From Bacteroidota bacterium (lineage in GTDB: Bacteria; Bacteroidota; Ignavibacteria; Tepidaquicellales; Tepidaquicellaceae), in assembly GCA_018266835.1 (NCBI GenBank), contig JAFDZP010000004.1, forward strand, positions 62,001 through 126,000: a stretch of 64,000 nucleotides of DNA, read 5' to 3'. The notes under the pieces were generated by a model that ran no database searches, had not been told where the DNA came from, and saw nothing but the letters and a program-made list of their open reading frames with translations. Shown one piece after another: positions 43,880-51,771 of the stretch (within the stretch, counting starts at the first letter, position 1; every line of letters starts with the position of its first letter). A program made the translations under genes and the position numbers.

Positions 43880-43958
43880 AGGAAAGTCAGAAAATAAAAT
43901 TATTAATTACTCATTATTAATTATTAGTTGAAATAGAGTGGTTAATTAGTCAAACAAA

Positions 43959-43996
43959 GCGGGCAGGGGATTCATGGTTTCCCCTCCCGCTTTTTT
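43959..43996 (+). terminator. Terminator after the 54-aa ORF
   Basis: GCGGG-C-AGGGGA (43959-43970) pairs with TCCCCTCCCGC (43980-43990), with one bulged C, and is followed by TTTTTT. It implies a transcript covering the small ORF at 43715. Confidence 0.88.
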
Positions 43997-44011
43997 GATA
44001 TAGAAAAAATG

Positions 44012-44124
44012 TAACCCTCCCCTTACTAAGGGGAGGGCAGGGTGGGGTTAAAGGGAAGAGCTGACAAACTTTGCTCTTATCCTTAACCTCCCCTAAATCC
44101 CCTCCTTAGTAAGGAGGGGTTTTT
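44012..44124. repeat. Inverted pair of REP-like elements
   Basis: Forward copy: CCCTCCCCTTA-c-TAAGGGGAGGG (44015-44037) plus tail CAGGGTGGGGTTA (44038-44050). Reverse copy: TTAACCTCCCCTAAAT (from 44083) then CCCCTCCTTA-g-TAAGGAGGGG (44099-44119) and TTTTT. The two are inverted with respect to each other, as in bacterial BIMEs. The reverse copy could also terminate transcription. This repeat fills most of the gap before the fasciclin gene. Confidence 0.85.
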
Positions 44125-44213
44125 ATTAAAAATTTTTTAAATCCAATCTCCCAATCCCTCCGTATTTTATTTTGAAAATGAAAAACACTAATTAACCAAA
44201 ATAAAATACACAA

Positions 44214-44771
44214 ATGAAAAACATCTTAATCGCACTTGCACTTATGCTTACATTAAGTGCAGGATCAACATTCTCATTCGCTCAGGAAAATCCAATGGTA
44301 GGCGGAGAAATGATGTACAAATCAAAAAACATCGTTGAAAATGCAGTGAAATCCAAAGACCACACAACTTTAGTTGCTGCAGTACAGGCAGCGGGACTTG
44401 TAGAAACACTTCAAAGCGCAGGACCGTTCACAGTGTTTGCTCCCGTAAATTCTGCATTCGATATGCTTCCTGCAGGAACAGTTGAAACACTTTTAAAACC
44501 TGAAAATAAGGACATGCTTGTTAAAATTTTAACATATCATGTTATCGCAGGAAAATATGACTCAAAGAAACTAATGGATGAAATAATGGCAGGTAACGGT
44601 AAGGCTACTTTAAAAACAGTTGCAGGCGGAAACTTAATGTTCTCTATGGATAAAGATAACAAAATCTGGGTATGGGATGAAAAAGGAAACTCAGCTATGA
44701 TTACAATTGCTGATGTATATCAGTCAAACGGAGTTATAATGGTTGTCGATAAAGTCTTAATGCCAATGTAA
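44214..44771 (+). CDS. Secreted fasciclin (FAS1) domain protein
   Basis: 185 aa. Signal peptide to about SFAQ (residue 24), then one FAS1 domain: NIVENAVKSKDHTTLVAAVQAAGL, the first conserved box GPFTVFAPVNSAFDMLP and the second box YHVIAGKYDSKKLM, ending GVIMVVDKVLMPM. FAS1 domains mediate adhesion; in bacteria the protein is usually periplasmic or surface-exposed. Single gene, with a bidirectional terminator after it. Confidence 0.93.
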   Translation: MKNILIALALMLTLSAGSTFSFAQENPMVGGEMMYKSKNIVENAVKSKDHTTLVAAVQAAGLVETLQSAGPFTVFAPVNSAFDMLPAGTVETLLKPENKDMLVKILTYHVIAGKYDSKKLMDEIMAGNGKATLKTVAGGNLMFSMDKDNKIWVWDEKGNSAMITIADVYQSNGVIMVVDKVLMPM

Positions 44772-44828
44772 TTTTAGTTTTAAAAATGGGGGAGCGGTAT
44801 ATTAGTAGTAAGAAACAAGGAGAAACAA

Positions 44829-44872
44829 AAAAGCGGAATTGAGTTTTTATCTCACTTCCGCTTTTCTTTTTA
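44829..44872. terminator. Bidirectional terminator between fasciclin and the TPR lipoprotein
   Basis: AAAGCGGAATTGAG and CTCACTTCCGCTTT (44830-44863 overall) form a 14-bp stem with one mismatch around a TTTTTAT loop, with A-runs on the left and TCTTTTT on the right. It serves both convergent genes. Confidence 0.85.
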
Positions 44873-44888
44873 AAAATATTTCAAAAAT

Positions 44889-47321
44889 CTATTTTGGCGG
44901 TTCAGGTTCTTTCCCGGGGTCTTGCTTATTATTTTCCTGTTGTTTTTTAAATTCCTCTTCCTGACTTTTCTTTGCATCATCTTGCAGTATTTTCAAAATT
45001 TCATCAGGTGTTTTATCTTTTAACAAATCATCAAGTTCCTGTTCTTTTGTATCGGTACCGGTTGGATTTTCTATTTTTTGGTTTAAAGTATCAGCAGGCA
45101 TTCTTACTGATAAGGAATCCATTGCTATAGGATTACCATTGGAATCAAGCAACGTTTTCGTCTTTAGTGAATCTTCCGGTTTGTAGTCAAGTATTGCAAG
45201 CTTTTCGGTTATCTTCTGCGAATATTCTGAATTCGGATATTTTTCTTTTAGCGCTCTGTAATAATAAATCACGCTGTCCTTGTTCCTGTAAACATTTTCA
45301 TATATCCAGCCTAATGTATAGTATGTCTTAGGAAGTAACTCGCTGCCGGGATATTTATCTTTTAAATTTGTGAGTATTGTTACGGCATCTCTGCTTGAAC
45401 CCGCCAGAAGTCTTTTCTCTGCATCTTTGTACAGCTCTTTTACGGTTTCCTCTTCAAGCTCGATAGTTGTAACACCTAAAATCTTTCTAGATTCATTTGC
45501 GAAAATTGTATTCGGATATTTTTGTATTATTTCCCTGTAGAGTTCGTTCGCTTTATCCGGCTGATTATTGTTTGCGTAAATAGTAGCGAGCGTGTACATA
45601 GTTCTTGATGTTTTATCTTCCTCCTGAAATTTATCCAGTATTACATTCAGGTAATGAACGGAAGAATCTACGCTTTTTAAATCATATAAAAATAATTCGG
45701 CAAGCTCATAGTAATTATTAAATTTTTCATCGTTAGCTCTTCTTATTCCGGCTGTATCTATAGCTGAAGTTATAAGAGTATCCTGTACCTTTACAGAATC
45801 TTCCGATTTTATATTGGGTACATTGGTTTCCTTTTTCTTCTTCTTACGTTCTTCTTTTTCCTTAATTGTATCAGATACATTATTGAAATCAGATTCATAG
45901 CTGCGCATACCTGAACCCTTTCCGTTCTCTCTGCCGTTGGGATTATTAGGGTCATTTCCGGGGTTATTAGGCAGGTTGGTTTTTATACCTTTCTCCTCAT
46001 TTCGGATAACCCTTCTTTTTTCAAGCTCCTTGTTTTCAGTCGGTATGACAACTTTATTCGCAGTATCAATTTTTTCCTGCAATGCAAAGTACCGTGTATA
46101 AACATCATATTTTTTTTTGCTCAATGCAGAATAATCCGATGAAGCGTTTTCTTCCGTAGATTTTTTATAATTTACAAGTGCCTTAAGATAATTATTCTCC
46201 ACAGTTTCATAATGTCTTGCAAGATAGTAATAAGCATCACTTGCAGCTAAAGATGAAGGATAATCAATTATAACATCGAAGTAACCGGATATAGCATCTT
46301 TATATTTTTTCTGGTCGTATAAATTATTGGCAAGTTCAAGTTCAGCAAGCTGTTTGTATTCAGGAACTTCTCTGTATTTTCTTCTTAGATTATCAAGCTC
46401 ATCGTTGGCTTTGGAGTATTGTTTTTCAATATCGAGCGATTTGGCATAATTAAGCCTTGCATAAAATGATAAATCAAAATCAGAAGAGTAATCAAGAACA
46501 TTCTGAAATTCTTTTGCGGCTTTTGTTGGCTGGTATAGTGAAAATATTCTTGCAAGTATAAACTGATTAACTGCTTTATTATCTTTATCACCCGAGAGTT
46601 CTATTGACTGTCTGAAATAATCTACTGCATCTTTATAATTTTTCTTTACAAAGGCATTGATGCCCAGCTCGCCGGCAGCGCCTGAACGGACTTCTTTATC
46701 TTTAGCATTTTTAACAAGGTTCTTTAATATTATTGATGCTTCATCGGTTTTTCCAAGCTTCATCTTTGTTACGCCAAGATAATACATTGCTTCATCATAC
46801 AGCTTGCTTGCAGAAAGATTTGTAAGGAACTCGTTGAATTTTCTTTCTGCCTGCAGATAATCTCCCAGATAAAAATATGATTTACCTATGAGAAGCACTG
46901 CATCATCCAAGTATTTACTGTTCTTATGAATCTGGATAACTTTTGATGCCCTTTCAATAACTTTAGTCAGCTTTTCTTTTATTTCATTGCTGATTGCAGG
47001 AGTTATGTTCAGTGAGTCAAGTCTTTTATTGAATGATGCTACTGTTGATGTCCTGTAAAGATTATATGCATCTTCAAAATCTGCAGATGCCATAAAGTAT
47101 GTATTGAAGTATGTGGAAAAGTTTTCATTCCTGTTCCCCATGAACATAAACGAAACGTAATCCTGATAATCCTCATCTAAAGAAATATCGTAATTCGGTT
47201 GAGGGTCTTCTTCGTCTGCAGTAGGAGTTTTTTCGAAAGTACGCTGAGTTGTATAGTTACATCCGCCGATAAATATTCCTGCGAACATAAAAATTATTAT
47301 CGATAGCTTAAAGTATCTCAA
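44889..47321 (-). CDS. Long TPR-repeat lipoprotein, possibly SprE/PorW-related
   Basis: 810 aa. Lipoprotein signal ending GIFIGGC (Cys about residue 21). The N-terminal part has NYDISLDEDYQDYVSFM and NRNENFSTYFNTYFMA, then many tetratricopeptide repeats (YLDDAVLLIGKSYFYLGDYLQAERKF, LYDEAMYYLGVTKMKLGKTDEA, SYARL-type helices). A Glu/Lys-rich low-complexity linker (residues ~430-500) precedes a second TPR block (TMYTLATIYANNNQPDKANELYREI). The Pro/Gln/Glu-rich end is QDPGKEPEPPK. Size, lipidation and TPR plan resemble the T9SS-associated lipoprotein SprE/PorW, but I cannot confirm homology. Single gene. Confidence 0.75.
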   Translation of the reverse strand: MRYFKLSIIIFMFAGIFIGGCNYTTQRTFEKTPTADEEDPQPNYDISLDEDYQDYVSFMFMGNRNENFSTYFNTYFMASADFEDAYNLYRTSTVASFNKRLDSLNITPAISNEIKEKLTKVIERASKVIQIHKNSKYLDDAVLLIGKSYFYLGDYLQAERKFNEFLTNLSASKLYDEAMYYLGVTKMKLGKTDEASIILKNLVKNAKDKEVRSGAAGELGINAFVKKNYKDAVDYFRQSIELSGDKDNKAVNQFILARIFSLYQPTKAAKEFQNVLDYSSDFDLSFYARLNYAKSLDIEKQYSKANDELDNLRRKYREVPEYKQLAELELANNLYDQKKYKDAISGYFDVIIDYPSSLAASDAYYYLARHYETVENNYLKALVNYKKSTEENASSDYSALSKKKYDVYTRYFALQEKIDTANKVVIPTENKELEKRRVIRNEEKGIKTNLPNNPGNDPNNPNGRENGKGSGMRSYESDFNNVSDTIKEKEERKKKKKETNVPNIKSEDSVKVQDTLITSAIDTAGIRRANDEKFNNYYELAELFLYDLKSVDSSVHYLNVILDKFQEEDKTSRTMYTLATIYANNNQPDKANELYREIIQKYPNTIFANESRKILGVTTIELEEETVKELYKDAEKRLLAGSSRDAVTILTNLKDKYPGSELLPKTYYTLGWIYENVYRNKDSVIYYYRALKEKYPNSEYSQKITEKLAILDYKPEDSLKTKTLLDSNGNPIAMDSLSVRMPADTLNQKIENPTGTDTKEQELDDLLKDKTPDEILKILQDDAKKSQEEEFKKQQENNKQDPGKEPEPPK

Positions 47322-47569
47322 AATGTAAAATAATTTATAGAAAAGGTATAGTATCTCCGATATGATATATTATTATATATTTAATGTAAGAAAGTGCCTA
47401 AAGGTTCCTTTTAAAATATTTGTAAAATGAGTTTTATTCAAGGCATTTGAAAGTAGAAAGAGGAATATTTGGAATACTTTCGTTCTTAATTAATTAAATA
47501 AGTAATATTTGGAACTTTATTTATTTTAAAAGATATAATCACTATTATAATCAACTAAAATATTTATAT

Positions 47570-50002
47570 ATGAAATCAAGTATTCTCTGGCGATTTTTTC
47601 TTTGTGCAGCAATATTATTATCAGTTAATTTTTCTTTGAATGCTCAATGGATAAAACAGCAGGTTCAGGGTGTAGATTCATCGGGCTTCGGGCAGGAATC
47701 TTTCTCTGCCTATACTTTAAAATTTGCTGATGCAAATACAGGTTATATCGGAGGAACTAACTATAATTATCAAAATTCGGGCTCTATATATAAAACCATA
47801 AACGGTGGGGTCAACTGGAACCGGCTCACACTTAATACTGCTTTTAATGTGCAGCAGTTAGAAGTTATCAATCCTCTTATAGTATATGCTGCATGCGACT
47901 CAGGGCAGGTAATCAGAACAATAACCGGAGGACTTTCCTGGACGACTCTTAATACACCTCCATTGCCGAGTACACTCATTCGGTGGAGAATAAGTTTTAT
48001 CAATTCTCTTACAGGATGGATTACTACAGATAATCCTGCAGCTACTAATAAAACGTATCAGACCACAAACGGCGGTACATCTTGGGCAATCGTAAATTCT
48101 TCCACTGGTTTTACGAAAATAAATTTTCAATCCGCAACAAAAGGAGTGGGAATTAACAGCAACGGATTTTTTGTGACGACTAATTCAGGCACTAATTGGA
48201 CTAACACATTGACTGATTCGCTTCTTTCTGAATTTTATTTTTTAAATAGTAATACAGGATGGTTGTTTAGTAGAAAATCTGCAGCATCATCAATAAAAGG
48301 TAAAAGCTGGAAGACTACAAACAGCGGACAGAACTGGACTCTATTATACTCTAATGATTCGGGCAGCCGCGCTCCTAAAGATGTGATATTTTTTGATGAG
48401 CAAACAGGTTATGCAAATTATTATATCAATAAATCAGGAATTATAAAAACAACTAATGGAGGAGTAAACTGGTTTAACCCTACAGATTTCAGATTAGTAA
48501 CTTCCGCCAATTATTACGCCGGTCCTATGACTTTTATCAATAATTCTACAGGATGGTATGGAACAGCAGACGATTTTTTATATAAAACAACCACCGGTCC
48601 GGGTAATCTTGTAAATCCTTTTTTTGCCGATTACATAAAGATTCAAAACTCTAACAATATTAGCAGCTATACAGATTCGCGTGGCAGTCTTACGGCGCCA
48701 TCGCCGCTGGGATCAAATCTTCCCGGATTTGAATATCCAAAGGGAAGCAATAATTATTGTTTGTTCAATTCAACATTTGCTTTAAGTGCTGTTGTCAACG
48801 GAGATACTTTAGTAAGCCAAAGTTACAATGGCTCTGATTTCCGTGCCGGTCAATTTATAGGAGGAAATGAGGTAGGAAGCAGACTTGGTGAATACGGACT
48901 TTACCAGATAAAAACCGGAGATGGAAGCGGTGTACCTGACTATGACCATTGGCCTGTATCTCAGGGTGCTCCTGTATCGGGAAGTCTACCTCAGCTGACA
49001 GGCAATCAATCATCATTTGTAACTCTTACAGATATGACAAGAACAGGACTTACCGGTGAAACTGCGCCTTTGAAAGCTGAAGTAAAAATATATCAATATT
49101 CTTTTAATGATGATTTAAGAAAAGATGCAATCTATTACAAAATTAGTATCACAAATAAAAACACTGCAGATTGGAACAACGCATATTTTTCATTTCTTGT
49201 TGATACTGATATTGGCACAGCAACTGATGATAGAATGGGCTGCGATAGTGCATTAGGTCTGGGTTATGGCTACAACGGAGTTGCTACAGACCCGGGTTAC
49301 GGTTCAACGCCGCCAGCGGTAGGATATAAATTTGTTTCAAGTACCAACGGATTTATTTTAAACTCATGTGTACCTTTCTATAATGTAGGCAGCGCTCCGC
49401 CTCCATGTTTGGGAGATCCATACACACCTCATGATTTCAGAAATTATCAGAAAGCTTTAGATAAATGCGGAGAACCTTTTACGTATAACGGCTTACCCAG
49501 AAATTTTATTTTTAACGGCGACCCGCAAACAGGAACCGGCTGGCTTTCAAATGTAAATGCTGACGCAAGATTTTTTATGACTCTGGGCCCCGCCAATTTA
49601 GCTGCGGGAGAAACCGCAACAATCATAGTTGCAGCAATAGCAGCTCGCGGAACGGGATATCTTAACAGCGTGACAAAATTAAAACAATACGCAGCAACAT
49701 TACCATTGGATGTGCAGACAGTGAGTTCAGTTGTACCAAAGGAATTTAAGCTGAATCAGAACTATCCGAACCCGTTTAATCCCGTTACAAAAATTTCTTA
49801 CTCAGTCCCGAAAGCTTCATTCATGGAACTGAATGTATATGATATAAGCGGAAGACTTGTGAAGAATTTATTTTCAGGAAATAGTCAGGCAGGAAATTAC
49901 GAAGTTCATTTCAACGGCGAGTCACTTGCCTCAGGAATTTATATATGTAGAATGAATTCAGAAAACTATACCAATGCAATAAAAATGATTTTGGTTAAGT
50001 AA
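47570..50002 (+). CDS. T9SS-secreted YCF48/BNR propeller protein with added C-terminal domain
   Basis: 810 aa. Signal peptide (FFLCAAILLSVNFSLNAQ). Residues ~20-340 carry propeller motifs (TINGGVNWN, TTNGGTSWA, TTNSGTNWT, TTNSGQNWT, TTNGGVNWF). Residues ~345-720 form a separate beta-rich region with DKCGEPFTYNGLP and TLGPANLAAGETATIIVAA; related sequences recur in Ignavibacteria secreted proteins. The T9SS tail is NYPNPFNPVTKISY. Same family as the 15702 and 17065 proteins but nearly twice as long. A REP-like element follows the stop codon. Confidence 0.82.
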   Translation: MKSSILWRFFLCAAILLSVNFSLNAQWIKQQVQGVDSSGFGQESFSAYTLKFADANTGYIGGTNYNYQNSGSIYKTINGGVNWNRLTLNTAFNVQQLEVINPLIVYAACDSGQVIRTITGGLSWTTLNTPPLPSTLIRWRISFINSLTGWITTDNPAATNKTYQTTNGGTSWAIVNSSTGFTKINFQSATKGVGINSNGFFVTTNSGTNWTNTLTDSLLSEFYFLNSNTGWLFSRKSAASSIKGKSWKTTNSGQNWTLLYSNDSGSRAPKDVIFFDEQTGYANYYINKSGIIKTTNGGVNWFNPTDFRLVTSANYYAGPMTFINNSTGWYGTADDFLYKTTTGPGNLVNPFFADYIKIQNSNNISSYTDSRGSLTAPSPLGSNLPGFEYPKGSNNYCLFNSTFALSAVVNGDTLVSQSYNGSDFRAGQFIGGNEVGSRLGEYGLYQIKTGDGSGVPDYDHWPVSQGAPVSGSLPQLTGNQSSFVTLTDMTRTGLTGETAPLKAEVKIYQYSFNDDLRKDAIYYKISITNKNTADWNNAYFSFLVDTDIGTATDDRMGCDSALGLGYGYNGVATDPGYGSTPPAVGYKFVSSTNGFILNSCVPFYNVGSAPPPCLGDPYTPHDFRNYQKALDKCGEPFTYNGLPRNFIFNGDPQTGTGWLSNVNADARFFMTLGPANLAAGETATIIVAAIAARGTGYLNSVTKLKQYAATLPLDVQTVSSVVPKEFKLNQNYPNPFNPVTKISYSVPKASFMELNVYDISGRLVKNLFSGNSQAGNYEVHFNGESLASGIYICRMNSENYTNAIKMILVK

Positions 50003-50010
50003 GCACACAG

Positions 50011-50048
50011 TACCCCCTCCTTTATAAGGAGGGGGCAGGGGGAGGTAA
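50011..50048. repeat. REP-like element
   Basis: CCCCCTCCTT-tat-AAGGAGGGGG (50013-50035) with tail CAGGGGGAGGTAA. Same family as the copies at 44012, 56091, 56538, 56863 and 57239. Confidence 0.85.
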
Positions 50049-50096
50049 ATTATTACCCTTCTTTTTTTTGTAAGTTTAATCAAAACAATTTTTCAG

Positions 50097-50139
50097 AAAT
50101 CTCCCTCGATTTAAAATCGACGGAGATTTTTTTTTTATA
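50097..50139 (+). terminator. Rho-independent terminator
   Basis: AAATCTCC (50097-50104) pairs with GGAGATTT (50122-50129); an inner TCGAT/ATCGA extends the stem, and a run of nine T follows. It ends the transcript of the long propeller gene. Confidence 0.88.
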
Positions 50140-50230
50140 CAAAAAATTCCCTGCTCAAAAAACGGTTGTCTTCCAAATTCAATTGAAGTAATTTTTACAA
50201 CTTTAGTTAATCACAACCGTAATATTCCGT

Positions 50231-50707
50231 ATGGAAACAGAAAACAAATCAGTTCAAATAATAGATTACAATCCCTCGCATCATGAAGCATTCCGGAAAA
50301 TAAACATCGACTGGATTAAAGATAAATTTGTAGTTGAAGATGTGGATGAAGAAGTTTTAGGAAATCCTGATAAATACATCCTGAGCGGCGGCGGACGTAT
50401 ACTAATGGCAGAGTGTGAAGGAAAACTTGTAGGCACATGCGCATTGATTAACGAGGGAGATAATGTATATGAACTTACGAAAATGGGAGTTGATAAGACC
50501 TGCCGCGGATTGAAAATAGGCCAGCTGCTTGGTGAAGCAACCTTGCAGAAAGCAAAAGAACTCGGAGCAGTAAAAGTAATTTTGTTTTCTAATACCAAAG
50601 GCTCTGAAAATGCAATCAGTCTTTACAGAAAACTCGGCTTCAAAGAAATTCCATTAGATCACGCTGCATATGCGCGGGCAGATATAAAAATGGAGATAGT
50701 GTTTTAG
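50231..50707 (+). CDS. GNAT-family N-acetyltransferase
   Basis: 158 aa. The acetyl-CoA motif is visible in LTKMGVDKTCRGLKIGQLLGEATLQKAKELG, followed by VILFSNTKGSENAISLYRKLGFKEIP, the typical motif B. It acetylates an unknown small-molecule or peptide amine in the cytoplasm. Start MET at 50231 fits the family length. Followed by a palindromic element rather than a classical terminator. Confidence 0.9.
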   Translation: METENKSVQIIDYNPSHHEAFRKINIDWIKDKFVVEDVDEEVLGNPDKYILSGGGRILMAECEGKLVGTCALINEGDNVYELTKMGVDKTCRGLKIGQLLGEATLQKAKELGAVKVILFSNTKGSENAISLYRKLGFKEIPLDHAAYARADIKMEIVF

Positions 50708-50711
50708 AAAT

Positions 50712-50751
50712 AACCTGACAGTTCGCCGCGGCGAATTAATCCTGTCAGGTT
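50712..50751. repeat. Nested inverted repeat, AACCTGACAG family
   Basis: AACCTGACAG (50712-50721) and CTGTCAGGTT (50742-50751) enclose the perfect palindrome TTCGCCGCGGCGAA (50722-50735). The outer arms are identical to those of the hairpin at 56427-56456, so this is a second intergenic repeat family with two copies in the window. Confidence 0.8.
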
Positions 50752-50794
50752 AAAAGCGTTTGAAACTCTGTTTTTATATAATTAATTTTATGCT

Positions 50795-50989
50795 ATGGAA
50801 AACAGATTAAGTCAGATAAAAAACAGAATAGACCTATATTCTAAAAAGTACAACTCTACCTTTGAAGAATTCGAACAGAAGATTAAGAAATCAGCAAAAG
50901 AAAATTTTGAAGAATGGGATGATTATATGGAATGGAATGCACTACAAAAATTCTTTCAAGATATAGAAAAGAGTTTTAAAAATAGCTAA
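50795..50989 (+). CDS. Small charged protein, antitoxin-like appearance
   Basis: 64 aa, highly charged and probably all-helical: MENRLSQIKNRIDLYSKKY then FEEFEQKIKKSAKENFEEWDDYMEWNALQKFF. The EEWDDYMEWNAL segment resembles short proteins that accompany toxin genes in archaea and bacteria. The following gene, an exported 225-aa protein, does not look like their usual partner, so the antitoxin idea is weak. Its stop abuts the next gene's GTG, which indicates co-translation. Confidence 0.6.
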   Translation: MENRLSQIKNRIDLYSKKYNSTFEEFEQKIKKSAKENFEEWDDYMEWNALQKFFQDIEKSFKNS

Positions 50990-51667
50990 GTGAATAAAAT
51001 GAATGAAAAATTAATTTACATATTCACTTTTTTTATTTTGATTCTATTTCAAAATGGTTTTTCACAGGACTCAATAGTTCCTAAAAGTTTTTATTACACA
51101 CAATTCAACTCAGAGCAAGATATTAAGATTTTACAAGACTCGTTAAACTTTAAAGGATATATAGTTTTCAAACTTTCTCAATCTTCTAAAGACACAAATA
51201 CAATCGTTGTTTCAATTTATTTTATTAATGAAATATCTCAGATTGAAAATTTAGGTAATGGTTTTTACTTCTCAAGCTTTAATTATTACGTTTATTCGGA
51301 TTCATATTGGTCAGTAAATCCAAAAGAGAAGTATTTTGAACTAGTTAACAGTGGACGCGAAAATAGTTTAGAAGATAGCGTAAAATATTTTGATAGAATT
51401 GATAAAATGAAAATTAACTGTAGTCTATTTGAAGGTGCAACGCCATGGAGATTTAGAAGTAATTTGAGCAATAATTATTTTATCTTTAAAACGAATCTTG
51501 ATGGTATTTTAATTAAGGATAAAATAAAATATAAACATCACGGTAAGGTTAAAAAAGTAAAAGTACTAATACCATTTATTAGATACTTACCTCTTTTTAA
51601 AGTCCGAGATTCCGAAATTAGTAATTATCATTTTCTGGGCAAAAGTAAATTTACTCTGTGTAAGTAA
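50990..51667 (+). CDS. Exported hypothetical protein
   Basis: 225 aa from GTG (an ATG three codons on is an alternative). Signal peptide LIYIFTFFILILFQNGFSQ, then an Asn/Ser/Tyr-rich mature region without a recognised motif (for example GNGFYFSSFNYYVYSDSYW) and a basic C-terminal part (KYKHHGKVKKVKVLIPF). Starts directly after the 64-aa protein. The AT-rich, Lys/Asn-rich composition is slightly more extreme than that of neighbouring genes, which could indicate acquisition. Function unknown. Confidence 0.65.
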   Translation: MNKMNEKLIYIFTFFILILFQNGFSQDSIVPKSFYYTQFNSEQDIKILQDSLNFKGYIVFKLSQSSKDTNTIVVSIYFINEISQIENLGNGFYFSSFNYYVYSDSYWSVNPKEKYFELVNSGRENSLEDSVKYFDRIDKMKINCSLFEGATPWRFRSNLSNNYFIFKTNLDGILIKDKIKYKHHGKVKKVKVLIPFIRYLPLFKVRDSEISNYHFLGKSKFTLCK

Positions 51668-51702
51668 TCATCATTTATAGATAATACAATTTCTCCAATA
51701 AA

Positions 51703-51736
51703 AAAATCCCTTCAAGATTTCACCTGAAGGGATTTT
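51703..51736. terminator. Bidirectional terminator between the 225-aa gene and rpsA
   Basis: AAAATCCCTTCA (51703-51714) and TGAAGGGATTTT (51725-51736) form a perfect 12-bp stem with a 10-nt loop; A-run on the left and T-run on the right let it work for both convergent genes. Confidence 0.9.
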
Positions 51737-51771
51737 GTATTTATTAAAGCGAATTAATTTTTTGAATTTGA

